The notes: generated by a model not told the origin, from the letters alone. 7,417 bases of DNA from DASYHS01 sp035998295 (GCF_035998295.1 NZ_DASYHS010000042.1:1-7417); one strand, 5' to 3'. Shown: positions 1-6,202, counted from the stretch's first letter. Translations and numbers: made by a program.

Positions 1-996
1 ATCGCCACGGCCCCGATGATGGACTGGACGGACCGGCACTGCCGGTACTTCCTGCGCCGCATCACGCGCCGCGCGCTGCTCTATACCGAGATGGTGACGA
101 CCGGCGCGGTGCTGCATGGCGACCGGGAGCGGCTGCTCGGCTTCGACCCGTCGGAGCATCCGGTCGCGCTCCAGCTCGGCGGGTCGGAGCCGGGCGATCT
201 GGCCCGGAGCGCGCGGATCGCCGAGGAATGGGGCTACGGCGAGGTCAACCTCAACGTCGGCTGCCCCAGCGACCGGGTGCAGTCCGGGCGGTTCGGCGCC
301 TGCCTGATGGCGGAGCCCGACCTGGTCGCCCGCCTCGTCGCGGCGATGCGCGACGCGGTCGCGATCCCGGTGACGGTCAAGTCCCGCATCGCCATCGACG
401 ACATGGAGGAGTGGCCGACGCTGGAGCGCTTCGTGCGCGCCGTCTCGGCCGCGGGCTGCACCCGTTTCGTCGTGCATGCGCGCAAGGCCTGGCTGAAAGG
501 CCTGAGCCCGAAGGAGAACCGCGAGCTGCCGCCGCTGCGCTACGACCTCGTGCATCGGCTGAAGGCGGAGTTCCCCCATCTGCACGTCACGATCAACGGC
601 GGCATCCGGTCCCTGGACGCGGCCGGAGAGCAGCTCGCCCATGTCGACGCCGTCATGATCGGGCGCGCGGCCTACGAGGACCCTTACGTGCTGGCCGAGG
701 TCGACCGCCGGTTCCACGGCGACCCGGCGCCCGCGTCCACGCGGCACGAGGTGGTTGCGGCGATGCTGCCCTATGTCGAGGCGAGGCTCGCCGCCGGCAC
801 GCCGCTCAACGCGATCACGCGCCACATGCTGGGCCTGTTCCAGGGCATGCCGGGTGCTCGCGCGTGGCGGCGCCATCTCAGCGAGAACGCGCACCGGCCG
901 GGCGCCGGGCCGGAGGTGCTGGCCCGCGCGGCCGCCCTGGTGCCCGGCCCGGGCGCATATGAGGACGCCGTAGCGCCGTTGAGGAAAGCCGGCTGA
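1..996 (+). CDS. dusA: tRNA-dihydrouridine(20/20a) synthase DusA, 5' end cut by window
   Basis: FMN-dependent enzyme that reduces uridine to dihydrouridine in the D-loop of tRNAs using NADPH, in the cytoplasm. The frame is open to the window edge. The residues before the first Met codons (16 and 19) read I-A-T-A-P, which joins the conserved DusA opening PMMDWTDRHCRYF, so the true start lies just left of the window and only a few residues are missing. Counting from the Met at 16, visible signatures are the LQLGGS strand (52-57), NLNVGCPSDRVQSGRFGACL with the catalytic cysteine at C83, the FMN-contacting lysine in VTVKSRI (K122), HARKAWLKGLSPKENRE starting at H154, the INGGI phosphate-binding strand and MIGRAAYEDP. 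Near the C-terminus, LFQGMPGAR is also typical of DusA rather than DusB or DusC. Length (331 visible residues) fits the family. It converges with the permease gene, with 6 bp between stops. Identification is secure. Confidence 0.96.
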   Translation: MATAPMMDWTDRHCRYFLRRITRRALLYTEMVTTGAVLHGDRERLLGFDPSEHPVALQLGGSEPGDLARSARIAEEWGYGEVNLNVGCPSDRVQSGRFGACLMAEPDLVARLVAAMRDAVAIPVTVKSRIAIDDMEEWPTLERFVRAVSAAGCTRFVVHARKAWLKGLSPKENRELPPLRYDLVHRLKAEFPHLHVTINGGIRSLDAAGEQLAHVDAVMIGRAAYEDPYVLAEVDRRFHGDPAPASTRHEVVAAMLPYVEARLAAGTPLNAITRHMLGLFQGMPGARAWRRHLSENAHRPGAGPEVLARAAALVPGPGAYEDAVAPLRKAG

Positions 997-1012
997 GCGG
1001 CGTCAGGCCGGC
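988..1012. terminator. hairpin between convergent dusA and permease stop codons
   Basis: GCCGGCTGA (988-996) pairs with TCA-G-GCCGGC (1003-1012) around a 6-nt loop, with one bulged G at 1006. The TGA and TCA arms are themselves the stop codons of dusA and of the leftward permease gene. On the minus strand the stem is followed by TTTCCT, a short weak T-run; on the plus strand no T-run follows. It may act as a shared terminator, better suited to the leftward operon. GC-rich DNA makes chance hairpins common, so the function is inferred. Confidence 0.35.
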
Positions 1013-2553
1013 AGCAGCGCCGCAGCCAGCCCCGTACCGTCCAGCAGCGCCAGCGCGGCCACGATCGCCGCGAAGACGGCGACGGCGACCTTGAGGGAGA
1101 AGCGGAGCAACTCGTCCTCGCGCGCCGATGCCGCCCCGGCCGTGTCCCTGGCGATCGCGAGCACCAGCAGGATGATCGGCAGCGACGTGAACACCACATG
1201 GCCGGCGGCGCTGTTCTGGGCGGCGGCGAACAGCAGCGGCGAACCGGCGGCCAGGCCGATGTCGTGCTGCATCGGCATCAGCAGGGCGTTGCCGCCGACA
1301 TTGGAGGCGGTGGCGAACCCCGCCACCATGCCGAGCGCCGGGACGATCGCGTAGAGCACCGGGCCATGGAAGGCGACGAGCGCCTGCGCGATGGTGTCGA
1401 TCATGCCGGTCTCCCTCATCAGCTGGGCCAGCACCAGGAAGGCGAAGACGCCCAGCACGGGCAGGCGGGCCCGGCCGAGGACCACGGCCGGCGACACCGG
1501 GACCGGCCGGAGGGCCTGCATCGCGGCGGCGGCGGCCGCGAGCGCGACGCCGGGGCTGGTCAGGACCGCGAAACGGATCCTGTCCGTCTCGAGCACCAGG
1601 GCGTCGCCGAGCCAGTCCCACACGGGACCGACGGCGCGGCTCGACCCGATCAGGACCATCACGAGCACGTAGGGGAGCGCCAGCCGGAAGATGCCGGGTT
1701 CCGATGTGCCGGGCCCCGGTGCGCCAAGCCCCGGTGTGCCGGGTCCCGGTGCGCCGGGCGCGCGCCCATGCTCGCCGCGAGGGCTCCGCGCGAACCGGCA
1801 CCAGACGATGCCGACCGAGGCGGTCGCGATGCCGGCGACGACGCCGGCGGTTTCGACGAAGAGCCAGCGATTGTTCGCATAGAGGAACGCGGCGAGCAGG
1901 AATCCCAGCGCCGCCGCGAAACCGCCATCCCGCCGCAGCGCCGCGGCGCCGCCCAGCGTGACCAGCGCCGAGAGCCCGATGATCGGGAAGACCAGCGCGC
2001 TGGTCAGGCTGGTCGCGGTGCCGAGGGCGCGGACCTCCTCCCCGGACAGTGCGGCCCCGACGATCGTGGCAAGCGCCAGCGTGCCCCAGGGCATGATGTT
2101 CATGCCGAGCAGCGACAGGCGATGGGCGCGGGCCGGATCGAACAGCCGGAAGAGGACGGGGACCGCCAGGAACAGGGAAACGCCGAAGCCGGTCAGCGCC
2201 TCGACCGCAGGGACGAGGCCGAGCAGGAGGACGAGGGCGATGCGCTCGCGCGCGAAGGGCAGGGCCTCGACGCGCTTCGCGATGCCGTCGACGATCCCCT
2301 GCTTGCGCAGCACCTCGTTCAGCCACAGCCCCGGGACGATCACGAGCGCCACGCCGAGCGTGAGGATGGCCGCCGTCTGCATGCCCGTGACTGCGCCCCC
2401 TTCCTGGAGAGGGAACGCCCCGGATACCGTGAGCAGGCCCGCGACGGCCAGGCCGGCGAGAGCGCTCACCCAGGCCGCGCGCCGCAGGATCAGGATAGCG
2501 CCGAGAACGACCACCAGGGGCGCGATGGCCCCCGCGGGGAGGAGAAAGGACAT
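1003..2553 (-). CDS. L-lactate permease (LctP) family transporter
   Basis: Predicted inner-membrane secondary transporter of 516 residues, similar in length to the LctP family (about 550), which imports lactate or glycolate with protons. The protein is mostly hydrophobic helices from residue 8 to 515, about a dozen in all. It carries VEALTGFGVS (117-126), matching the family's E-x-x-x-GFG motif. Near the C-terminal half, SNVGGNALL (417-425) and AAAQNSAAGH (443-452) match the S-S-N-A-L and A-A-N-S-S-G signatures of lactate permeases. A cytoplasm- or periplasm-facing linker at about 255-288 is rich in Pro and Gly and is encoded by a short tandem repeat. The ATG at 2553 is preceded by a modest GGTGG Shine-Dalgarno 4 nt upstream. 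It is the second gene after the oxidase-like gene, 45 bp away on the same strand, so probably co-transcribed. The substrate cannot be assigned from sequence; lactate, glycolate or another small 2-hydroxy acid is plausible. Confidence 0.85.
   Translation of the reverse strand: MSFLLPAGAIAPLVVVLGAILILRRAAWVSALAGLAVAGLLTVSGAFPLQEGGAVTGMQTAAILTLGVALVIVPGLWLNEVLRKQGIVDGIAKRVEALPFARERIALVLLLGLVPAVEALTGFGVSLFLAVPVLFRLFDPARAHRLSLLGMNIMPWGTLALATIVGAALSGEEVRALGTATSLTSALVFPIIGLSALVTLGGAAALRRDGGFAAALGFLLAAFLYANNRWLFVETAGVVAGIATASVGIVWCRFARSPRGEHGRAPGAPGPGTPGLGAPGPGTSEPGIFRLALPYVLVMVLIGSSRAVGPVWDWLGDALVLETDRIRFAVLTSPGVALAAAAAAMQALRPVPVSPAVVLGRARLPVLGVFAFLVLAQLMRETGMIDTIAQALVAFHGPVLYAIVPALGMVAGFATASNVGGNALLMPMQHDIGLAAGSPLLFAAAQNSAAGHVVFTSLPIILLVLAIARDTAGAASAREDELLRFSLKVAVAVFAAIVAALALLDGTGLAAALLPA
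1694..1753. repeat. four 15-bp tandem repeats inside the permease gene
   Basis: Four imperfect copies of a 15-bp unit (consensus CCGGGCCCCGGTGCG on the plus strand) lie at 1694-1708, 1709-1723, 1724-1738 and 1739-1753, with a degenerating fifth start at 1754. Fifteen is a multiple of three, so copy-number change keeps the frame. On the minus strand the array encodes a Gly/Pro/Ala/Thr-rich stretch, roughly residues 267-287 of the transporter, between predicted membrane helices. Confidence 0.85.
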
Positions 2554-2569
2554 CGGACCACCGTTTCAG

Positions 2570-2588
2570 CGGAAGCGGGGCGCTTCCG
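2570..2588 (-). promoter_or_regulatory. intercistronic hairpin between oxidase-like and permease genes
   Basis: A perfect 8-bp inverted repeat, CGGAAGCG and CGCTTCCG separated by GGG, fills most of the gap between the two leftward genes. In the minus-strand transcript it ends 7 nt before the permease gene's weak GGTGG Shine-Dalgarno. No T-run follows, so it is a poor terminator. It could protect the upstream message end, cause partial attenuation or influence permease translation. The pairing is seen directly; the role is inference. Confidence 0.45.
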
Positions 2589-2598
2589 GGTTGCCTCG

Positions 2599-3651
2599 CT
2601 ACCGTTCCGGCGCCGCGAGATGTTCGGCCAGCCGCCGGTACATCGCCGTCCCCGCGGCCGCGGCCGCGTGCGCGCCGCGGATCACCTCGGCGACTTCGCG
2701 CACGCTCAGGCTTGGCCGCTGGTGGAGCAGGCCGGCCAGCAGCTCTTCGGTATGGTGCGGATCGATCCGGATGTGCGCGTTGAAGTAGATCCCGACGTCC
2801 TGATGGTCGAGGCCGACCCGGCGCAGGCCGTCGACGACCCGCTCGAAATGGGGCAGCACCCAGGCCTCGGTCACGAGGAAATGTCCGTAGGCCTGGTACT
2901 TGAGCCCCGGCCTGGTCAGCACGCGGTTGAACGAGTTCGAGGTGATCCGCGCGAACCACGGCAGGTCCTTGCGCCGGTACGCGCGGATGCCGTCCCAGTC
3001 CCCTGTCCGCTCCAGCAGGCGCCGCAGCCAGTAGGTATGGAAGCCGGCGAGGCGGCCGTTCCCGCACTCGTCCCACAGGTTGGAGGAGACGACCTTCTTC
3101 ATGGCGCCCTGGAGCCCGACGACGAGCAGGGCCACCTCGTCGTCGACCACTTCGTTGCGGATCACCTCGATGCGCAGGAACTCGCGCAGGGCCGCGGGGG
3201 AGGTGCGGTCGCGGATCGTGTCGAAGAAGGGGTGGAGGACGCCCCGGTTGCGCGCGACGAACTCGCGCAGATATGCGCACCCTTCCTCCGGGCCGAGGCC
3301 GTCCGGCACCGGCTCGGGCTGCAGGAACCGCGCTTCCAGCTCGCGTTCCAGGATCAGCTTGGCCTGGAGCAGGCGGGCCTCGAGCGCATCGTCGGTGGCC
3401 AGGTGGAGCGGACTGTCCGCGTACCCGTAGACATAGCCGTAGACCGCCCCAAGCGCCTCGTGCAGGAAGGCTCCGTGGCGCTCCGGATCGGCCGCGTGCA
3501 GGCGGGCCAACAGCGAGTGCCGCTCCTCGTCGGCCAGGTCCAGGAACTCCCGGAAACCGGCGGCGAAACCGTCGAACGGATCGACCGGAGGCCACTCCCG
3601 CTGCTGCAGCGCGGGCCCGTCCTCCCGGATATCGGCGACGTTGAGCATCAT
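2599..3651 (-). CDS. iron-containing redox enzyme family protein (heme-oxygenase-like oxidase fold)
   Basis: Soluble, largely helical 350-residue protein resembling the iron-containing redox enzymes of the heme-oxygenase-like diiron oxidase superfamily, whose characterised members use oxygen to cleave or desaturate small carboxylates and amino acids. Candidate metal ligands are the acidic helix IEVIRNEVVDDE (E162, E167, E172), NLWDECGNGRLAGFH (E195, H205), TEAWVLPHFE (E262, H268) and NAHIRIDPHH. The last gives an H293-x3-D297-x2-H300 spacing like the final ligand set of that superfamily. No signal peptide or membrane segment is evident. The start has two adjacent ATGs (3651 and 3648). AGGGAGA lies only 3 nt before the first but 6 nt before the second, so initiation at 3648 is equally or more likely. 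A weak promoter may lie in the AT-richer DNA at 3680-3720. Co-orientation with the permease suggests the pair handles one small organic acid, which is inference. The family call is fairly firm; the substrate is unknown. Confidence 0.75.
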   Translation of the reverse strand: MMLNVADIREDGPALQQREWPPVDPFDGFAAGFREFLDLADEERHSLLARLHAADPERHGAFLHEALGAVYGYVYGYADSPLHLATDDALEARLLQAKLILERELEARFLQPEPVPDGLGPEEGCAYLREFVARNRGVLHPFFDTIRDRTSPAALREFLRIEVIRNEVVDDEVALLVVGLQGAMKKVVSSNLWDECGNGRLAGFHTYWLRRLLERTGDWDGIRAYRRKDLPWFARITSNSFNRVLTRPGLKYQAYGHFLVTEAWVLPHFERVVDGLRRVGLDHQDVGIYFNAHIRIDPHHTEELLAGLLHQRPSLSVREVAEVIRGAHAAAAAGTAMYRRLAEHLAAPER

Positions 3652-4068
3652 CGTTCTCCCTGCGCCCGGGATAGATTTCCCGACAGAGAAATAAACGACC
3701 GAACGTCAGGATGCAATTTACCGCTGGGGCTGAACGGCCGCCGGCGCACGGCGGCACGGTCGCGCCTCTTCCCCGCCGGTCAGGCGAGGTCGTCGAGGTC
3801 GTCGAGCAGGGCTGCGATGCGGCCCGCGTCGGACTGCTCCATCACCATGGCCGCGCGTCGCTTCGCCTCGGCGATGTCGAGCCCGCGCAGGTCTCCTCCT
3901 CGGGCAGGGAGGCGGACGGGGAGCAGTAATCGCGTGTGTGACGTGTCGCGGGAATGATGGCGTCTCGTGCGGGCAACATAAAAACGGTGATATTAAACTT
4001 ATCTTCATTTCATCCGCGACAAATGCATGGCACATGCGACCATTCTTAAGCGATGTGGAGTTGCCTTC
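3652..4068. other. 417-bp divergent intergenic region without a convincing gene
   Basis: This separates the leftward oxidase-permease operon from the rightward GTPase cassette, so it should hold both promoters. The part next to the oxidase gene (3680-3720) and the part before the GTPase gene (3975-4025) are clearly AT-richer than their surroundings and are the likely promoter zones, but I see no good -35/-10 pair in either. Between them, 3737-3755 can form a 6-bp GCCGCC/GGCGGC stem with a 7-nt loop and no T-run. A possible gene remnant lies at 3780-3893 on the minus strand. Longer open frames crossing the region have no start signal and look like GC-rich chance frames. Confidence 0.6.
3780..3893 (-). 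pseudogene. possible 3' remnant of a decayed gene
   Basis: On the minus strand, 37 codons ending in TGA (3780-3782) are almost all GC at the third position and encode an amphipathic, acidic C-terminal-looking helix ending ALLDDLDDLA. The frame is open back to a TAA at 3993-3995, but the upstream part has no ATG or GTG start with a ribosome binding site and looks non-coding. The only ATGs are internal (from 3848), which would give about 22 residues. It may be the tail of a gene lost by rearrangement, or chance in GC-rich DNA, since the opposite strand is open too. I do not recognise the sequence. Confidence 0.2.
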
Positions 4069-4743
4069 ATGGTCTGGCCCATTCTCATTGCTGCTGCGGC
4101 GGCCCTCGTGCTCGGCGGTGCCGCCACGGTGGTGGTGCTGAACTGGGACAGCATCGTCACCGCCTGGAGGGGCAAGCGCGTGGCGGTCCTGGGCGCGCGC
4201 GAAGTCGGCAAGACCTGCTTGGTCAAGTTCTTGTCCACGGGTTCGATCCCGGAGAACTACGAGCAGACCACTAGCGCCGAGAAGGCGAGCGGCCGCCGGT
4301 TCAGCCTCAAGGACCTGGATCTCAAGATCGATGACACCCTCGACGTGCCCGGCGACTCGTCCCACTACGCGGATTGGAAGGAAGTGGCCGACAGGGCCGA
4401 CCTCGTGCTGTACCTGTTGCGCGCGGATCGCCTGTTCGCTGGCGACGCGGAGGTGGAGGAACGGATCCGCGACGACGTGCGGCATATCGGGAGCTGGCTG
4501 AGGGCGCGGACGAAACGGCCGCGATTCTTCGTGGTCGGGACCCATTGCGACCTCGATCCCGCCTTCGCGAACCTCACTCGCGACAAGGTCGGCGACTACT
4601 ATGACAGGTACCGAAAGCTGCCAGTCGTGGCGGAACTCGTGTCTCACTGCGGGGGCGCAAAGCACGTGACGTTCGTGCTCGGCAGCATGGTGACGGAGCA
4701 GGTGGCCGAGGCCCTGGTCTACGATATCTTCAGGAAGCTCTAG
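4069..4743 (+). CDS. membrane-anchored small P-loop GTPase
   Basis: A 224-residue protein with one N-terminal hydrophobic segment (about 3-24, signal-anchor type) followed by a Ras-like GTPase domain. The G1 loop is GAREVGKT (42-49). T67 or T68 is the likely G2 threonine. G3 is DVPG (92-95). G4 is THCD (158-161) in VVGTHCDLD, with Thr in place of the usual Asn of NKxD. LVLYLLRADRLF (112-123) is the expected strand and loop before G4. The domain is complete, with no second GTPase lobe or effector domain. I chose the ATG at 4069 because GGAG (4057-4060) sits 8 nt upstream and the hydrophobic segment starts directly after it; an in-frame ATG at 4027 lacks a Shine-Dalgarno. The next gene starts 4 bp after the stop, implying translational coupling. 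The role is probably a nucleotide-controlled switch at the membrane acting on the two downstream products. GTPase activity is confidently predicted; the pathway is unknown. Confidence 0.85.
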   Translation: MVWPILIAAAAALVLGGAATVVVLNWDSIVTAWRGKRVAVLGAREVGKTCLVKFLSTGSIPENYEQTTSAEKASGRRFSLKDLDLKIDDTLDVPGDSSHYADWKEVADRADLVLYLLRADRLFAGDAEVEERIRDDVRHIGSWLRARTKRPRFFVVGTHCDLDPAFANLTRDKVGDYYDRYRKLPVVAELVSHCGGAKHVTFVLGSMVTEQVAEALVYDIFRKL

Positions 4744-4747
4744 CACG

Positions 4748-5293
4748 ATGCCCGACCTGGTATTCAAGGCGCAGGCCCTCGACAACCGGTCCCCCGACCA
4801 CTACCGCGTCCGTGGGGAGGACCTTGCGCCGGGTGACGCGACGCGAAGGCAAAAGGCGGCCTCGCTCCTGTCCAGCGTGACAAAGGCCGGAGGTCGGGTC
4901 TTCGACCAGGACGGGGTCAGGCTCACCGTCCACGGCGACCGCTTCGTGGTGTCCGTCCCTTCGGCGGAGCGGGACGTGGCAGGGCGCGTCGCCCCGATCC
5001 TCTGCCATGGTAAATTGGGGGCCGGCCGCCGCGCGGAGCTCGGGGCACGGGTGGCCGAAGGGCTGGATGCATTCGCCCAGCACGTCGGCCGGAGCATCGA
5101 TCCCGCGAAGGCCGAACTCGTGCGCAGGGCCATGGCGACCGCGCCGGGCGCGCCGCCGGCCCGTCGGTTCGGCCGGCTGCTTTGGCTCGGGGCTCTGGCC
5201 GTCGCGCTGGTCCTCGCCCTGTCGTCCCTCTGGTCATGGCGGTCGGAACCGACGCCGTCGTCGGCGTCGAGCAGCGATCCGAACCGGCCCTAG
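4748..5293 (+). CDS. uncharacterised protein with C-terminal membrane anchor, second gene of GTPase cassette
   Basis: A 181-residue protein that I do not recognise. The first 130 residues are soluble-looking, mixed charge, with short strand-like stretches (GGRVFDQDGVRLTVHGDRFVVSV, split at 48-70) followed by a helical part (about 94-130). A Pro/Ala/Arg linker leads to one hydrophobic helix (about 144-163). A short Ser/Pro-rich tail ends the protein, giving a tail-anchored layout with the N-terminal domain probably in the cytoplasm. AGGAAG at 4732-4737, inside the end of the GTPase gene, lies 10 nt before the ATG, and only 4 bp separate stop and start, so the two proteins are probably made together. 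A natural inference is that it is the membrane partner of the GTPase, as regulator or target. No enzymatic motif is visible. The coding call is strong; the function is unknown. Confidence 0.75.
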   Translation: MPDLVFKAQALDNRSPDHYRVRGEDLAPGDATRRQKAASLLSSVTKAGGRVFDQDGVRLTVHGDRFVVSVPSAERDVAGRVAPILCHGKLGAGRRAELGARVAEGLDAFAQHVGRSIDPAKAELVRRAMATAPGAPPARRFGRLLWLGALAVALVLALSSLWSWRSEPTPSSASSSDPNRP

Positions 5294-5313
5294 AGCTTTC
5301 CGGCGGCGGCAGG

Positions 5314-5350
5314 TGGGGCTGCGCGCGCCGTCGGTTCTTCGTCGGCCCCA
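5314..5350 (+). promoter_or_regulatory. possible hairpin next to the ribosome binding site of the third cassette gene
   Basis: TGGGGCTG (5314-5321) can pair with CGGCCCCA (5343-5350), including one G-U pair, around a 21-nt loop. The 3' arm ends at the first base of the AAGGA Shine-Dalgarno (5350-5354). This could reduce or couple translation of the third gene relative to the first two. The loop is long and the DNA GC-rich, so chance is a real alternative. Confidence 0.2.
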
Positions 5351-5364
5351 AGGATGATCGAGAT

Positions 5365-6132
5365 ATGTCGACCGGTTCTTTCCCCTCTGATCCCGGCAGC
5401 AGGAAGGCGATCCTCGTGCTCCAGCGGCACGAGGTCGAGCGCTGCCAGTACGAGCCTGGCGCCGAACGGGCACTCATCGACGACGAGACGTACGTGCTGC
5501 CCCTGCCGCTCGCCGTGGACGACGCGAGCCACCCGGCTCTCAGGACGTTGTCGGAGGCGGGGCTGCTGCGGTCGGGCTCGATGCTGGTCCAGAGCCCCTT
5601 CGACGCGGACTCCTACGAGGAGGCCTATCTCGCGCCCCAGCGGTTCGCGCTCGCCAAGCACATGTACTTCTCGGCCATGTGCCGGCATCTCGGCGCCACC
5701 GAAGTCAGCGTCGAGCAGATCACGCTGAATACCAGCAAGGGGGAGCAGTCCCTCGACGTGAAGGCGTCGCGCCTGGGGGCCAAGGGCGGTGTGACGGCGA
5801 AGTCCGAGGATCTCAACAAGGTGCTGTCCCAGATGGACCTCCACGACGAGTTCACGGGAGGCCCAGCGGACGTGCCGGCGGCCGAGCGGCTGCTGCGGCG
5901 CGTGGGCCTCTGGGGCGACCCGAACATGCGTTCACTGATCGAGATGCGGCGCGACGGCGCCAACCAGATCAAGAGCCGGACGGTCAAGCTGAGCCTGTCC
6001 AGCGAGGCCCAGAGCACGCTGAGCGTGGCGGGGCGCTTCGAGGTGCCCCAGTTCGTGAAGATCTCCGCCGACTACAAGCGCGTGGTCCAGGAGCGGCACG
6101 ACTACCAACTCACCGTGCTGGTGAAGTTCTGA
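5365..6132 (+). CDS. uncharacterised soluble protein, third gene of GTPase cassette
   Basis: A 255-residue protein with no signal peptide or membrane segment and no domain I recognise. The N-terminal part begins with a strand-like KAILVLQ (14-20). The middle has a helix with the conserved-looking RFALAKHMYFSAMCRHLGA (93-111). The second half alternates polar strand-like stretches (SVEQITLNT, QSLDVKASRLGAKGGVTAK, TVKLSLSSEAQSTLSVAGRFEV, FVKISADYKRVVQERHDYQLTVLVKF), suggesting a beta-rich domain that runs to the very C-terminus. I chose the ATG at 5365 because AAGGA at 5350-5354 lies 10 nt upstream; the frame is open further left to 5182, but that part overlaps the previous gene and looks like shadow coding. 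It follows that gene after 71 bp on the same strand. It is a candidate effector or substrate of the membrane GTPase pair, on gene order alone. Confidence 0.7.
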   Translation: MSTGSFPSDPGSRKAILVLQRHEVERCQYEPGAERALIDDETYVLPLPLAVDDASHPALRTLSEAGLLRSGSMLVQSPFDADSYEEAYLAPQRFALAKHMYFSAMCRHLGATEVSVEQITLNTSKGEQSLDVKASRLGAKGGVTAKSEDLNKVLSQMDLHDEFTGGPADVPAAERLLRRVGLWGDPNMRSLIEMRRDGANQIKSRTVKLSLSSEAQSTLSVAGRFEVPQFVKISADYKRVVQERHDYQLTVLVKF

Positions 6133-6164
6133 GCCGCCCGGGCTCGCCGTAGGCTGGTTGGCTC

Positions 6165-6192
6165 GAGTCGTGCCGCAATGGCGGCATGACTC
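6165..6192 (+). terminator. 12-bp stem-loop after the GTPase cassette
   Basis: GAGTCGTGCCGC (6165-6176) pairs with GCGGCATGACTC (6181-6192) over 12 positions with a single G-U pair and an AATG loop. It lies 32 bp after the stop of the third gene. The bases that follow (AAGTTGGGCT) are not a U-tract, so it is either a weak or Rho-assisted terminator or another structured element such as a REP-like palindrome. A smaller 5-bp stem, GAGCC/GGCTC, overlaps the stop codon at 6131-6145. The insertion sequence begins 12 bp beyond the stem. Confidence 0.4.
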
Positions 6193-6202
6193 AAGTTGGG
6201 CT

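Noticed and set aside
3686..3715. TTGCAT and TATTTC with 17-bp spacing on the minus strand as a promoter for the oxidase-like gene
   Set aside because: Each hexamer matches the consensus at only three positions; too weak to call.
3737..3755. GCCGCC/GGCGGC hairpin in the intergenic region as a terminator
   Set aside because: Only six base pairs, no T-run on either strand and no gene ending next to it.
878..3757. A 959-codon open frame on the minus strand overlapping the permease and oxidase-like genes in another frame
   Set aside because: Its translation is Arg/Pro/Ala/Gly-rich low-complexity sequence with no family signal; it is the shifted shadow of two well-supported genes in GC-rich DNA.
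1198..3957. A 919-codon open frame on the plus strand, antisense to the permease and oxidase-like genes
   Set aside because: The composition (many Arg, Gln, Asp, Gly, His) is typical of an antisense shadow of high-GC codons; it covers two real genes and lacks a start signal.
4027..4068. A 14-residue longer start for the GTPase
   Set aside because: No Shine-Dalgarno before the ATG at 4027, whereas GGAG sits 8 nt before the ATG at 4069, directly preceding the membrane segment.
3718..4785. A 355-codon minus-strand frame crossing the intergenic region and the GTPase gene
   Set aside because: Antisense to a P-loop GTPase with intact motifs; the translation has no recognisable domain and changes character at the intergenic boundary.
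5182..5364. N-terminal extension of the third cassette gene
   Set aside because: It overlaps the end of the preceding gene, is Arg/Gly-rich and lacks a ribosome binding site, while the ATG at 5365 has AAGGA at a workable distance.
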